Origin: Agathobaculum sp. NTUH-O15-33
GTDB taxonomy: Bacteria > Bacillota > Clostridia > Oscillospirales > Butyricicoccaceae
DNA: 64,000 nt
Assembly (NCBI RefSeq): GCF_033193315.1
Contig: NZ_CP136187.1
Coordinates: 3,107,501-3,171,500, forward strand
Direction: 5' to 3'
Below the pieces are notes generated by a model that was not told the origin of the DNA, searched no databases, and saw nothing but the letters and a program-made list of their open reading frames with translations. The position numbers and the translations under genes are program-made. Below, in pieces: positions 28,087 through 36,957 of the stretch. Position 1 is the stretch's first letter, and each line of letters begins with the position of its first letter.

Positions 28087-28107
28087 TATGGCCAAATAAT
28101 AGCCATA
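28087..28107. promoter_or_regulatory. Operator-like dyad before the second HTH gene
   Basis: TATGGC-N9-GCCATA, the same half-sites as at 27817-27838. Confidence 0.55.
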
Positions 28108-28160
28108 CCGCAATAACCTTTCTTACATCCATAATAATTGCGAAGGAAGGTTGCAAAATT

Positions 28161-28361
28161 ATGATTCGATACAATCCTTTGTGGGATACTATGTCAAAGC
28201 AAAAGGCAACAACTTATACTTTAAGAGTGAAACACGGTATGAGCCATGCAACCGTTCAAAGGCTGCAAGCCAATTTGCCGGTTTCTACACATACGCTGAA
28301 TAAGCTTTGCCAAATACTGAATTGCCGCTTAGAAGATGTTGCTGAATACGTGCCCGATTAA
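28161..28361 (+). CDS. Small Cro/C1-type HTH protein, copy 2
   Basis: 66 residues, paralogue of 27867-28076 (MIRYNPLWDTMSKQKATTYTLRVKHGMSHATVQRLQANLPVSTHTLNKLCQIL). Start ATG 28161 follows GAAGGAAGG; the open frame extends 26 codons upstream with no ribosome site. The recognition helix (SHATVQRLQ) is nearly identical in both copies, so they may bind the same sites. Confidence 0.82.
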   Translation: MIRYNPLWDTMSKQKATTYTLRVKHGMSHATVQRLQANLPVSTHTLNKLCQILNCRLEDVAEYVPD

Positions 28362-28583
28362 AAACGGCAGCTTAATGACGAAAGAACCAGTCACCCCGTG
28401 TTTGCCACCCACAATAAAACGGTTGCAACGGTCTTATATGGATTAGGCCTCTTCTGAAATATTGGGCCGGGTGCCGCGCCATCCTCCATAACATTCCATT
28501 ACATTTTTAGGAATTCGGTTATGAATGGCCTGTTTATTATTTTCTATCTGATATAATGGAAAATAATTGAGAGGATGGTAATT

Positions 28584-28934
28584 ATGCCGAACACCATTGC
28601 AGACCGAAATACTGGACATACTTTTAAAGACTACTTAAAACGCGCAGTCAATCCTATGCTCATTCTGCTTTTTTTATCTCAGCGCCCCATGTATGCTTAC
28701 GAATTGGAGCATAAATTAGCCGCATATAACTATTCTGGATCTATTCCATATCAGGTTTTAGAGCGTTTAGAAAAGCAAGGATACGTGGTTAGAACTACAC
28801 GCACTCGTTCCAAAGAAAACCGAGTGCGGCAATACTATTCCATCACCCCCAGCGGCCTTGAGCATCTGCACTACCTTGAGCAAGAATATGACCGTTTGAT
28901 CGCTGCAATCAACTTGATCTTAGCAAGCAAGTAA
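28584..28934 (+). CDS. PadR-family transcriptional regulator
   Basis: 116 residues. The winged-helix core is typical: LILLFLSQRPMYAYELEHKLAAYNYSGSIPYQVLERLEKQGYVVRTTR, then RQYYSITPSGLEHL. ATG 28584 is preferred over 28575 because GAGAGG at 28569-28574 then has normal spacing. It lies alone at the edge of the element; ligand and targets unknown. Confidence 0.85.
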   Translation: MPNTIADRNTGHTFKDYLKRAVNPMLILLFLSQRPMYAYELEHKLAAYNYSGSIPYQVLERLEKQGYVVRTTRTRSKENRVRQYYSITPSGLEHLHYLEQEYDRLIAAINLILASK

Positions 28935-29008
28935 CAAAGGGCACACTGGAAGACGGCGGTACGGTTAACGTGTCCCCTTGTCTTTCTATTTCTTATCGTA
29001 TCGCTTTT

Positions 29009-29170
29009 TTATTTCACGCAAGAGTCGCCTTGTTTTTCCAGTTCCTCTTCTGTTACCTCCATTCTGGAATTTTGGATCCCTTGCGACTCGAGATATCGTT
29101 TCAAGTCTGCTTTCATTTTTTCCGAAAATCCTTTTTTCTTTTCGGTCAAGCCTTGTTTTTTGCCTTTCAT
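29009..29170 (-). CDS. Small charged phage protein
   Basis: 53 residues, MKGKKQGLTEKKKGFSEK..., Lys/Glu-rich, probably helical. The frame is picked by the ribosome site CGAAGGAGAGATAA right before ATG 29170. A longer overlapping frame on the same strand (28986-29243) lacks such a site. Function unknown. Confidence 0.55.
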   Translation of the reverse strand: MKGKKQGLTEKKKGFSEKMKADLKRYLESQGIQNSRMEVTEEELEKQGDSCVK

Positions 29171-29288
29171 TTATCTCTCCTTCGTTTATTCGATTATAGT
29201 CCGTCCCTATAGCCCTGTCAACGAACGCTGAAATTGCATTCAACCCCAGCGACCCATCTGCCCGTCCCGCTTTGGGGGACGGGCTTTG

Positions 29289-29417
29289 TTATGCCTTGCT
29301 TTGCGCGCTGCGCGCCAGCGCCAGCGCGCCTGCGGCGGGATTGCCCACATATTGCATCTGTGATTTTAAAAGCGCATCCCGTTTCTTTTTTTCTTCATGC
29401 TCTCGTCTGCTTGCCAT
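29289..29417 (-). CDS. Small phage protein
   Basis: 42 residues, MASRREHEEKKKRDALLKSQ..., basic then Ala/Gly-rich. AAGGGAGGAAGCA lies just before ATG 29417. A GC stem with the sequence GCCCGTCCC/GGGACGGGC follows the stop. Function unknown. Confidence 0.5.
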   Translation of the reverse strand: MASRREHEEKKKRDALLKSQMQYVGNPAAGALALARSAQSKA

Positions 29418-29504
29418 TGCTTCCTCCCTTCTAAAAAAGGGGGCGGAAACGCCCCAATGTTATTAAGATAAGGGAAACGCATAGTAAAAAACAAGGAATT
29501 CACC

Positions 29505-29575
29505 GAGCTAGTAGGGCGCGAGAAAGTGAATTGGCCGAAGGCCAAGAGAAGCTGGTCTGGACCACGCCCTACTTT
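29505..29575. repeat. Hairpin repeat fragment
   Basis: GTAGGGCG / CGCCCTAC close a 65-nt region that contains GTGAATTGGCCGAAGGCCAAG. The inner part recurs at about 47795-47820 (GTGAATTGGCCGTAGGCCAAG). A T tract follows on the plus strand. No gene is seen in 29418-29653. Confidence 0.6.
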
Positions 29576-29653
29576 TTCTGTGTTTGCGTTACCTTTTTGT
29601 CTTGCCTGACCTTATCTGAATGACATTGGGAAACGCCCGCCCCTTTTTATCCT

Positions 29654-30760
29654 TTAGTAATAATTGCCGTTATAGGTACCTTGTCCATAGACGGAGCCGA
29701 CCGGGATGCCGAGCATCTGCGCGATCTCCGGCGTGGCGCCGCGCGTGCCCATGCCCTGCCACAGATTCATGTAGTAGCTTTTCATCGCCATTTGCTGGTC
29801 GTAATCCATGGCCTGCTGGCTTTGATCGAACTGCTTGTCGCGGTAGACGTTATCGCTTTGGTACTGCTGGTAGCCGAGCGTCGGCACGCCGCCCATGCTG
29901 CCGGTCAGGCTGCCGTAATTGAGCAGATAATTCTTCTGCGAATCAAGCGCCGCCTGCTGCTGCGCCAGATAGGCCTGCGCCGCCTGCGCCTGCTGCAAGG
30001 CGATATTCGCCGCGCTGTCCGCGTATTTAAGATCGGCGGTCAGGCGTACATTTTGCTGCGCATCCTGATTGGCCGCGAGCGCTTTTTGACGCGCCAATTC
30101 GGTATTTGACAGCGTGTTCTGATAGGCGTTTTGCTGCTGGGCCATGGTGGATTCCGCCGCGCCCTGCCCGCTCACGCCGACCGCCGACAACTGGCCCGGC
30201 AGCTGCTTCTGCGCCTGCATATAATTGATATAGGCTTGCCGCGCGGCTTCATCGTAATTCTGGTTGATACCGGGGATCTGCTGCTGCAAGGACGAGACCC
30301 CGCTATTGATCGCGGCGTCCCGCGCGGCCTGCGCGCGGGCCGCGGCCTCGTCGTAGCCGCTGCCGACGGATTCGGCAAAGCTTTTGTCATACGGCTGTTC
30401 CACCGTATAGCCGCCCGACCAAGTGCCGGTATGGTCATCATAGCTTTTGCCAAGCTTGGTGTTTGCCTCCACCGCTACCTGATGCCAGTATTCCTTTCTG
30501 GCCGGGTCGCTTTCCAGTTTCCAGTTGTTCGCGGCGTTTTGCGCCGTCTGCGCATAGCGGTTGTAATCTGCCTGCGAGATCGTGCCGTCGCCCGCGTTCG
30601 TCACATTGCCGTAGCTATGAGAACCGCCGGAGGACGAACCCTTGTTCCCGCCCGTGCTCTGCGAACTGCCGGAGGACGGCTTTTTCTTCTTGATCGTATT
30701 AGCGGCGGCCGAAGCCGCCGCGTTCAGCATGGTGCCAAAGGCCGCGCCGAAAGCACTCAT
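29654..30760 (-). CDS. Phage virion protein, Gln/Ala-rich coiled coil (possible ejection protein)
   Basis: 368 residues. Short hydrophobic N-terminus (MSAFGAAFGTMLNAAASAAANTI), Gly/Ser linker, then long Gln/Ala-rich helices (AARAQAARDAAINSGV, AANIALQQAQAAQAYLAQQQAALD) and a Gly/Tyr-rich tail (GQGTYNGNYY). This resembles internal virion or DNA-ejection proteins of podoviruses, but I see no diagnostic motif. Last gene of the late operon; its ATG overlaps the amidase stop by 4 bp. Confidence 0.65.
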   Translation of the reverse strand: MSAFGAAFGTMLNAAASAAANTIKKKKPSSGSSQSTGGNKGSSSGGSHSYGNVTNAGDGTISQADYNRYAQTAQNAANNWKLESDPARKEYWHQVAVEANTKLGKSYDDHTGTWSGGYTVEQPYDKSFAESVGSGYDEAAARAQAARDAAINSGVSSLQQQIPGINQNYDEAARQAYINYMQAQKQLPGQLSAVGVSGQGAAESTMAQQQNAYQNTLSNTELARQKALAANQDAQQNVRLTADLKYADSAANIALQQAQAAQAYLAQQQAALDSQKNYLLNYGSLTGSMGGVPTLGYQQYQSDNVYRDKQFDQSQQAMDYDQQMAMKSYYMNLWQGMGTRGATPEIAQMLGIPVGSVYGQGTYNGNYY

Positions 30761-31431
30761 TTTGCGTCATCCCCCTCCGCCTTATCCAACAGGCCAAGGC
30801 GGTCGAGCACGACCGCGCCCATTTCCCGCGTCATCGGCGCGCGGGGCGCCATGCCGTCCATCACGCTCGTGCGCTTGACCTTATCCCACGCGGAGCGCGC
30901 CCACGTGCTCGGCTGGTCGCCGCTGCCCGCGATATAATCCGCCAGTGCCTCTTCGATCATCCGGCGTACTTCTTGCTTTGTCATTTGATCCTCCTCCCAA
31001 AACGCTTTTACTTCCGCCCAAGGAAACCGGTCGCCCGGACAATCGGTCTCGCTGACGTCGCGGTGGCGCAACAGCTTTAGCCTGCCGTAGCGCCCTTCTA
31101 ACTCGCGCAGCAGGGCTTTCAGGCTGTCGAGCTGCGCCCGTGGCATGGTCTCGATCATGTACGCGCCTTCGCAACACACGCCGATCGACCAGTCATTTGC
31201 CCCGATGGCGTGCGCGCCCAGCGACCATTCCGGCCTGCCGCGATAAACGCCGCCGTCCTTGCGGATGTAATAATGATAGCCGATGCCGTTCCAGCCCCGG
31301 CCCAAATGCCATTCGTTCACCTCGGTTACCGATGCGCGCGAGGCCTCCGCGTGATGCAAAATGATCGCTTCGGTCTTGCTGCGCGCGGTAAACGCGCCCC
31401 GGTGCGGCAGATCGCTTTCTATAATCTTCAT
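30757..31431 (-). CDS. N-acetylmuramoyl-L-alanine amidase (endolysin)
   Basis: 224 residues. Amidase_2/PGRP-like fold with zinc ligands in AIILHHAEAS, and LLRHRDVSETDCPGDRFPW (the H...C ligand pair). It cuts the amide between muramic acid and the stem peptide. The C-terminus (STWARSAWDKVKRTSVMDGMAPRAPMTREMGAVVLDRL) resembles a single SLH-type wall-binding repeat. Overlaps the holin gene by 4 bp, forming a lysis cassette. Confidence 0.92.
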   Translation of the reverse strand: MKIIESDLPHRGAFTARSKTEAIILHHAEASRASVTEVNEWHLGRGWNGIGYHYYIRKDGGVYRGRPEWSLGAHAIGANDWSIGVCCEGAYMIETMPRAQLDSLKALLRELEGRYGRLKLLRHRDVSETDCPGDRFPWAEVKAFWEEDQMTKQEVRRMIEEALADYIAGSGDQPSTWARSAWDKVKRTSVMDGMAPRAPMTREMGAVVLDRLGLLDKAEGDDAK

Positions 31432-31877
31432 GCCTCGCCGTCGCCCCCCTTATCGCCTTTCTGTTGCATAGCTTCCAGCGCGCGGCGCAAGGCTTCGGGA
31501 TAGCGCACCCCCATCAGCCCCAGATTTTCCAGCAGCGAAAGCCCTTCGTTGCCCACAAAAAACAGGACCACCATGGTGCGGAACACGCCCGCGCCCGTCG
31601 CGCGGTCGAGCATGACGCCCAGCCAAACCAGCAGCAGCACCATGCACTTTCTGCAAATGCCTTTAAAGCACGCGCGGGAATCCAGCGCGCCGTTTTCCGA
31701 CTTGCCGGAGCGCTGCCAAACCGCAGCCACCAGCAGGCCCGTGATATAGTCCGCGGCCATCAGGCCGACCAGCACTTGCAGCGCCGTGTCCCACCCGCCA
31801 AAGCACTTTGCCATTACGCCGCCAACCACCGCCAACGCGCCCAACACCGCGTGCTTCATGCGAATCATCGTTTCCAT
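31428..31877 (-). CDS. Phage holin
   Basis: 149 residues with three to four membrane segments (AVLGALAVVGGVMAKCF, LQVLVGLMAADYITGLLVAAVW, KCMVLLLVWLGVMLD, TMVVLFFVGNEGLSLLENLG). The pattern ADYITG and NEGLSLLEN is that of the toxin-secretion/phage-lysis holin family (Phage_holin_4). It opens the membrane for the amidase. ATG 31877 after AAAGGAAGAG. Confidence 0.92.
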   Translation of the reverse strand: METMIRMKHAVLGALAVVGGVMAKCFGGWDTALQVLVGLMAADYITGLLVAAVWQRSGKSENGALDSRACFKGICRKCMVLLLVWLGVMLDRATGAGVFRTMVVLFFVGNEGLSLLENLGLMGVRYPEALRRALEAMQQKGDKGGDGEA

Positions 31878-31894
31878 TTTTCTCTTCCTTTCTT

Positions 31895-32215
31895 TTACTC
31901 CACCGGACGGAATCCGCCCGCGTGGTCGATTATGTAAACCTCGGTCAGGCCGTCGGTGATCATGCCCTCCATCGGGATGATGCGTTCAAACTCGGGCGCT
32001 ACCGTCACCGGTTCGGAAAACTGCCAAATGGCGGGCGTGTTTTTGCACACCATGACATGGTAGGAATCATCCTGCCAAAGCTTCCAAGTGAGAAAGCCGT
32101 CCTCCAGCGTCACATAATAAAACAGGTGAAAATAGTCCACCAGCGTTCCGCCGATGTCCACCCGGACCAGCTCCGGTTCGTTTGCAAGGCCGAGCGGAAA
32201 ATTGCCGATTATCAT
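31895..32215 (-). CDS. Phage protein of unknown function
   Basis: 106 residues, beta-rich and acidic (MIIGNFPLGLANEPELVRVDIGGTLVDYFHLFYYV...). Lies between the fibre gene and the holin gene with short gaps. Perhaps a fibre accessory protein; no motif supports this. Confidence 0.65.
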   Translation of the reverse strand: MIIGNFPLGLANEPELVRVDIGGTLVDYFHLFYYVTLEDGFLTWKLWQDDSYHVMVCKNTPAIWQFSEPVTVAPEFERIIPMEGMITDGLTEVYIIDHAGGFRPVE

Positions 32216-32228
32216 CTATCCTCTCACC

Positions 32229-34332
32229 TCATTTCAGCAGCGTCACGGCGATGGGCAGATCGACCGGAGGCTTGACTCCGTCCGCCGTGAGCGTGAGCGA
32301 GCCCGCCGCCTGATTGGTTAAATAAAGCGCCGCGCGCCGGGCCGCGTTGCGCTGGGCAAAGGTCGCGTTTGGGGATACGCCCGCCAGACCGTTGCCCTGA
32401 TCGGTCAGCCCCGGCACAGCGACAGACTGTGCAAACGGCCCGTTGCCGATCCAGCCATCGGCCCGCAACGTCACCGTAACCGATTCAATGGTAACGCCCG
32501 GCCCCATCGGCCCTTGCGGGCCGGCATCGCCCTTTTCGCCTTTTTCACCCGTCCGGCCGCGCGGGATAGAGAAATCCAGCACGGCCTCCGCCGCGCTGCC
32601 ACTGTTGAACACGGTGGCGTCCGCGCCCGGCTCGCCCGTCGCCACCGTGCCGACGTGCACGCTGGCCGCGCTGCCCGCCGGTCCCTGAATGCCCTGTATG
32701 CCTTGCGGCCCGGCCTCGCCGCGCGGGCCTGTATCTCCCTTGGGGCCTTTTGGCCCGGTTTCGCCCGGGTCGCCCTTGGGGCCGGCGTCGCCCGTATCGC
32801 CCTTTGGCCCCGCCGGGCCTTTGGGGCCGGTTTCGCCTTTTGGGCCCTGCGGGCCAGTGGGCCCAGCCGCGCCGGTCGGGCCGGGGTCGCCCTTTTCGCC
32901 TTTTTTCGCCCTGCGGCCCGGCGGGGCCGGTCAGCCCTTGCTCGCCCTGCGGCCCTTCCGCGCCCGGCTCGCCCTGCGGGCCGGGTTCGCCCTGTCCGCC
33001 TTGCATGCCCTGTACGCCCTGCGGCCCGCGCGGCCCTTCCGGGCCTTGCAGCGCGCCGATCGACTGCCACGCAAGGTTGGCGTCGCTCCAAATATATAAT
33101 TCGCCGCCCGCCGAGACCTGATAAGCACCGCCCGCGCCGTTTGGAAACGCCGCTTGTAACGCAGCCAGCGTGGGGTACACATCCTTGATTTCAAAGGAGC
33201 GTCCATCCAGCCCCCGGTCGCCCTTGGCGCCCTGCATGCCCTGCGGCCCCTGTGGGCCCGCGGGTCCTGTTGCGCCCTGCGTACCGCGCGGCCCTTGCAT
33301 ACCGGCCGGACCTTGCGGCCCGGCTTCTCCTGCGGGACCGGGCACGCCGGGATCGCCCTTTTCCCCCTTGGGACCTTCCGGCCCGATGGGGCCGAGCGGA
33401 CCCTGAATGCCCTGCGGACCGGCCGGGCCGACCGGGCCTTCCGCACCCGTTAACCCGCGCGGCCCGGCTTCGCCGGGGTCGCCCTTGGCGCCTTTGGCGC
33501 CGGTCGGGCCTTGCGGGCCGATCTCACCCGAGGGCCCGGTCTCGCCGCGCGGCCCCTCCACGCCCTGCGGGCCGCGCGGGCCTGACGGGCCTTGATCGCC
33601 CGCTACGCCGCGCGGGCCGGGGTCGCCCTTGGGGCCCGCCACGCCCTGCGCGCCTTGCGGTCCCGCAGGGCCCGCCGTGCCCTGTACTCCCTGCGGGCCT
33701 TGCGGCCCGCGCACATAGACCGGCGCGGGCACAGCGCCGCTTTCTCCTGTGGAAAAGCTCATCAGCCCCGTGTCCTGATCGACATGCGGGATGATCGCGC
33801 TGCCGGTATCGCCTTTTTCGCCCTTTTCGCCGCGCACGCCTTGTATGCCCTCCGGCCCCCGCTTGCCTTGGTCGCCCTTGATGCCATGCACGACCGTTGT
33901 GCTCAGTTCGGGCCAATCCTCCAACTCGCAGTCCTTAAACTGCAGCCAAGTCCGCTGGGGCATGCCTTTTAGGTTCGCATCCAAGATCGCATGGCCGGAA
34001 GAGCCCGTGGCCTGCCACGTCGCCCCGTCGCTCGACGTTTCCAGCCGGTTGCCTAGGCCGATGCGCAAATAATTGACGCCGACGCCGTGGGCCTTGACGC
34101 GTTGATCCAGCGCCTGCTGTACGCTTTTCCCCTCCGCCGTGCCGATCTGCTGCGCGCCCGCGTTGCCCGCCAGATCGTCGATCGCGCCGTTCATCTGCGC
34201 CGCGAGCAGCGTCGGCAGGCGGTCGAATTTCTGTTTGTTTGCCTGCGCGGAATCGCGCATCGTGTCCGGGCAGGCCGCCACCGCGTTTTGCCGCAGCTGT
34301 TCCTCTGTGATCTTGCGGTCTGTCAAACTCAT
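32229..34332 (-). pseudogene. Collagen-like tail fibre, frameshifted
   Basis: The N-terminal 190 residues (MSLTDRKITEEQLRQNAVAACPD...) probably attach to the virion. Then come long runs of Gly-X-Y triplets ([18 protein letters not shown]) forming a collagen-type triple helix, interrupted once by a small globular part. At 32901-32906 an A6 run (T6 on the plus strand) shifts the frame and the triplets become R/K-rich nonsense ending at 32545. One A fewer restores Gly-X-Y through to a C-terminal globular head ([20 protein letters not shown] ... [11 protein letters not shown]) that stops at 32229. It is probably the receptor-binding fibre. Confidence 0.82.
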
Positions 34333-34347
34333 GCCGCATATGCCTCC

Positions 34348-36199
34348 TTACTTATTGTAATTTCCCACCGTGTACCGCTTGATGATACCGTAAATACCAA
34401 ACCCTTCGCTTACGCCGTCGTTTTCAATCAGCAACTGCATGGTCAGATACTTTTTGCGCTTTACGTTAAAAGGGATGACCTGCGGCGCGTCGTTTCCGTT
34501 AAAGGTGATGCGCTCAAAGTCGATATCCTCCCAGCTGAACAGATCCATCGTGCCCGAACGGATCACACGGCCCACGTCGCGGTCGGTGCGCGCGTATATC
34601 TTCGCGCCCGATCGCGCGTACGGCTTGATCATTACGCCCGAACCGCGCTTAACCATGGTCTTTTTGCGCATGAAATCACCGTCGTCGTCCGATTTGGTCG
34701 CCCAGCGCGCCACGATGGCCGCGCCGTCGTCCGCATAGCGCGCGGTATCCTCGCGGTCGGTGTAAAAGCGGCATATCCTGCCGTTTGCCGTGCCGAAATA
34801 CAGGCTGCCGTTCACCTCCAAAAAGCAAACGGCGGGTACGCCCTCCCAGTAATAGCACTCGTACACAAAATCGCCGTAGGATTGGGGCTTGTAGGTCTTG
34901 TTCTGCCGCCCATCCAGCACATAACAGCGCGAATCGACACACAGGATGTAATAGCCGTTCCATACCGCGCACACCGCGTTTTGCAGGTCATGCTCCCGCG
35001 TCAGCCGTGCGTCTACATAGTAGGAGCGGTTCTGCACCTGCCGCATGGCCGTGATGTTCGAGGCGGTCAGCGCGTACACGCCGGTGCGCGACAGAAAGAG
35101 AGGCTCGTCCACCAGATAGCCAAACGATCCCACCGCTACCGCGCCCACACCGGCCACGCCCGCGCGCACCGGAAACAGCACGCCCGTGTCGGTCATGGTA
35201 TAGCCGCGCAGATAGATCGTCGCGTCCTGCCGGTTGTCCTCCTTGACGATCGCCAGATCGTCCCCCATCCGGCAGTAGCCCATAATGCGCGTGCCGTCCG
35301 CCCCGATGCGGCTGTAGGACAGGTCGGGGAAATAGGTCGGATCGCCGGTCTCGCAGTGCCAGTCCGTCGAAGGATGATCCGGGTTGCCGCTTAAAAACAC
35401 GCGGTCGCTCCCGCCCCCGCCGTAAACGACCGAAAGCGTGCATTTATTGATGCGGTCGGCGTAGCCGTCCACCGGCTTGCGGAAGGTGATCTCCACATTG
35501 GGCACGCCGGTCACGGGCGGGGCGGGCGGGGCCTCGTTAAAATTCACGCGCCCCGCGTTCCCGTCCAGCGAATACCGGTCCGCGCCCCATACGCCGCCGT
35601 TCACCTTGATCTCTTCCACGGCCTGCACGCCGGTCGCGTCTAGCTGAAAGGCCTTGGCCGCGCCGTCCCCTAAAAAGGTATTGCGCCGCTTGGGGCTTAG
35701 CAGGTTGACCGCGTCGTAGCTCTGCCCGCCGCCCGCGGGCTTTGCCGCTATGGTGGTGGTCGGCACATAGGCGTCCGCGTCCACGCGGCGCACGGCGCTG
35801 CCGTCGTAACAAAGGTATTCGCCGCCGGTCAGCACCCACAGCTTGTCGTTCATCACAAAGCTGCTGCCGCGTTTGTTCGCCAGCCCGTCGCAAAGCTGCG
35901 TCAGGCCGCTGTCCGTCCACTGGTAAAGCTTGGTGCCGCCGTGACACAGGAATACCTCCCGCCCCTTTAAAACGCCGCGGTACAGGCCGTTCACCGGCGC
36001 TTCACAGGTAAGGACGGTGCGCCAGCCCGGCCTTTTTCTCCGGGTTGCCGCCCGCGTCCGATATCAGATTGACCGTACCGTCCGCCCCGCGTTTTTCATC
36101 GATTTGCGTCGGATCGGTCGATAGGTCCACGCCCTTGAAGCCCGCATAGACTCTTGTGTACTTTTTCGGGCTGTCCGGCGCCCCAAATGTTGCCGCCAT
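34348..36199 (-). pseudogene. Phage tail/structural protein, beta-propeller-like, frameshifted
   Basis: Two frames belong together. The first 65 codons (MAATFGAPDSPKKYTRVYAGFKGVDLSTDP...) end prematurely; the rest runs from about 36000 to 34348 with repeated beta-strand blocks (YLCYDGSAVRRVDAD, VFLSGNPDHPSTDWHCETGDPTYF, YYILCVDSRCYVLDGRQ). Removing one A from the A5 run (T5 at 36033-36037) yields PEKRPGWRTVLTC... and a single product of about 616 residues. Probably a tail hub or stopper protein of a podovirus-like virion; the exact role is not resolved. Confidence 0.78.
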
Positions 36200-36219
36200 A
36201 TGTTCCCCTCTCCTTTATA

Positions 36220-36831
36220 TCAGCTCCAGCCGGTCCGCGTCGCAAATCCGCCGCCCGTGCCGCGCGGCATGCCGCGCGCGGCAAGCTCGCTTCGCCGCAC
36301 ATGGTACTGGTTTAAATAGTGCGTTGCCAGCGAAATGTCCTCCTCCCCGTAAATACGGGATGCCATGTAGACCGGCACCAGATCGAGCGCCTCCGGCGCA
36401 AGAGAAAAAATCTGTCCTTCGGGCGTGTCCGCGCGCACCTCTTCCGGGTAGGCCTCATACGAAAGCAGATACGCGCCGCTTTCCCGGCCTGGCAGCACGA
36501 TCACCGCGCCGCCCTCCAGCCGGTACTCATCCACGCTTTCATAGCGGTCCCCGTCTTCAAAGGCGAGCCGGTCGTCGATCAGGCGCATAAAATCAGGCGC
36601 CTGATCGCGCAGGTCGTATTTTTTAAGCCCCGCGCCCTGCTGCGCAAGGCGCAGCACCCGCACGATCGGCACGACCGTGGCCAGATCGCGCAGCGCGTAG
36701 TTCGCGGCGTCGATCATTTCGTTTGCAAAATCGGCCACATCCTCGCTCGTCAGCGCAACCACCGCCCCGCCGTCCGTTCGCGAAAACATCAGCCCCAGCG
36801 CCTCAAGCTTGATGTCCTTCCATGTTTTCAC
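36220..36831 (-). CDS. Phage head-tail connector-like protein
   Basis: 203 residues. Position between capsid and tail genes and the helical N-terminus (MKTWKDIKLEALGLMF...DVADFANEMIDAANYALRDLATVVP) fit an adaptor that joins portal and tail. Assignment rests mainly on gene order. Confidence 0.65.
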   Translation of the reverse strand: MKTWKDIKLEALGLMFSRTDGGAVVALTSEDVADFANEMIDAANYALRDLATVVPIVRVLRLAQQGAGLKKYDLRDQAPDFMRLIDDRLAFEDGDRYESVDEYRLEGGAVIVLPGRESGAYLLSYEAYPEEVRADTPEGQIFSLAPEALDLVPVYMASRIYGEEDISLATHYLNQYHVRRSELAARGMPRGTGGGFATRTGWS

Positions 36832-36849
36832 TCTACAAAACCCCTTTTC

Positions 36850-36957
36850 AATTAGTAATTAGGAATTAGGAGTTAGGAATTATGGAAGCCGCCATAGGCG
36901 GCCATTTTAATTTTCTGCACCCCGTTCTTTCAATTACTAATTACTCATTCCTAATTA
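36850..36957. repeat. TAATTAG-type hairpin repeat, copy 1
   Basis: Degenerate arms of ATTAGTAATTAGGAATTAGG and its reverse-complement style end (CTAATTACTCATTCCTAATTA) enclose GCCGCCATAGGCGGC. The right end carries the stop codon of the capsid gene. Three relatives: 39267, 42642 and 60142. Confidence 0.75.

Noticed and set aside
28986..29243. 85-codon minus-strand frame
   Set aside because: No ribosome site; the overlapping 53-codon frame (29009-29170) has a strong one.
32545..32880. Arg/Gly-rich end of the first collagen frame as a real domain
   Set aside because: It is the out-of-frame reading of Gly-X-Y triplets after the A6 run; the other frame continues the repeat and ends in a globular head.
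34087..35394. 435-codon plus-strand open frame in the tail region
   Set aside because: Antisense to the tail structural gene; no ribosome site and Arg/His-rich composition.
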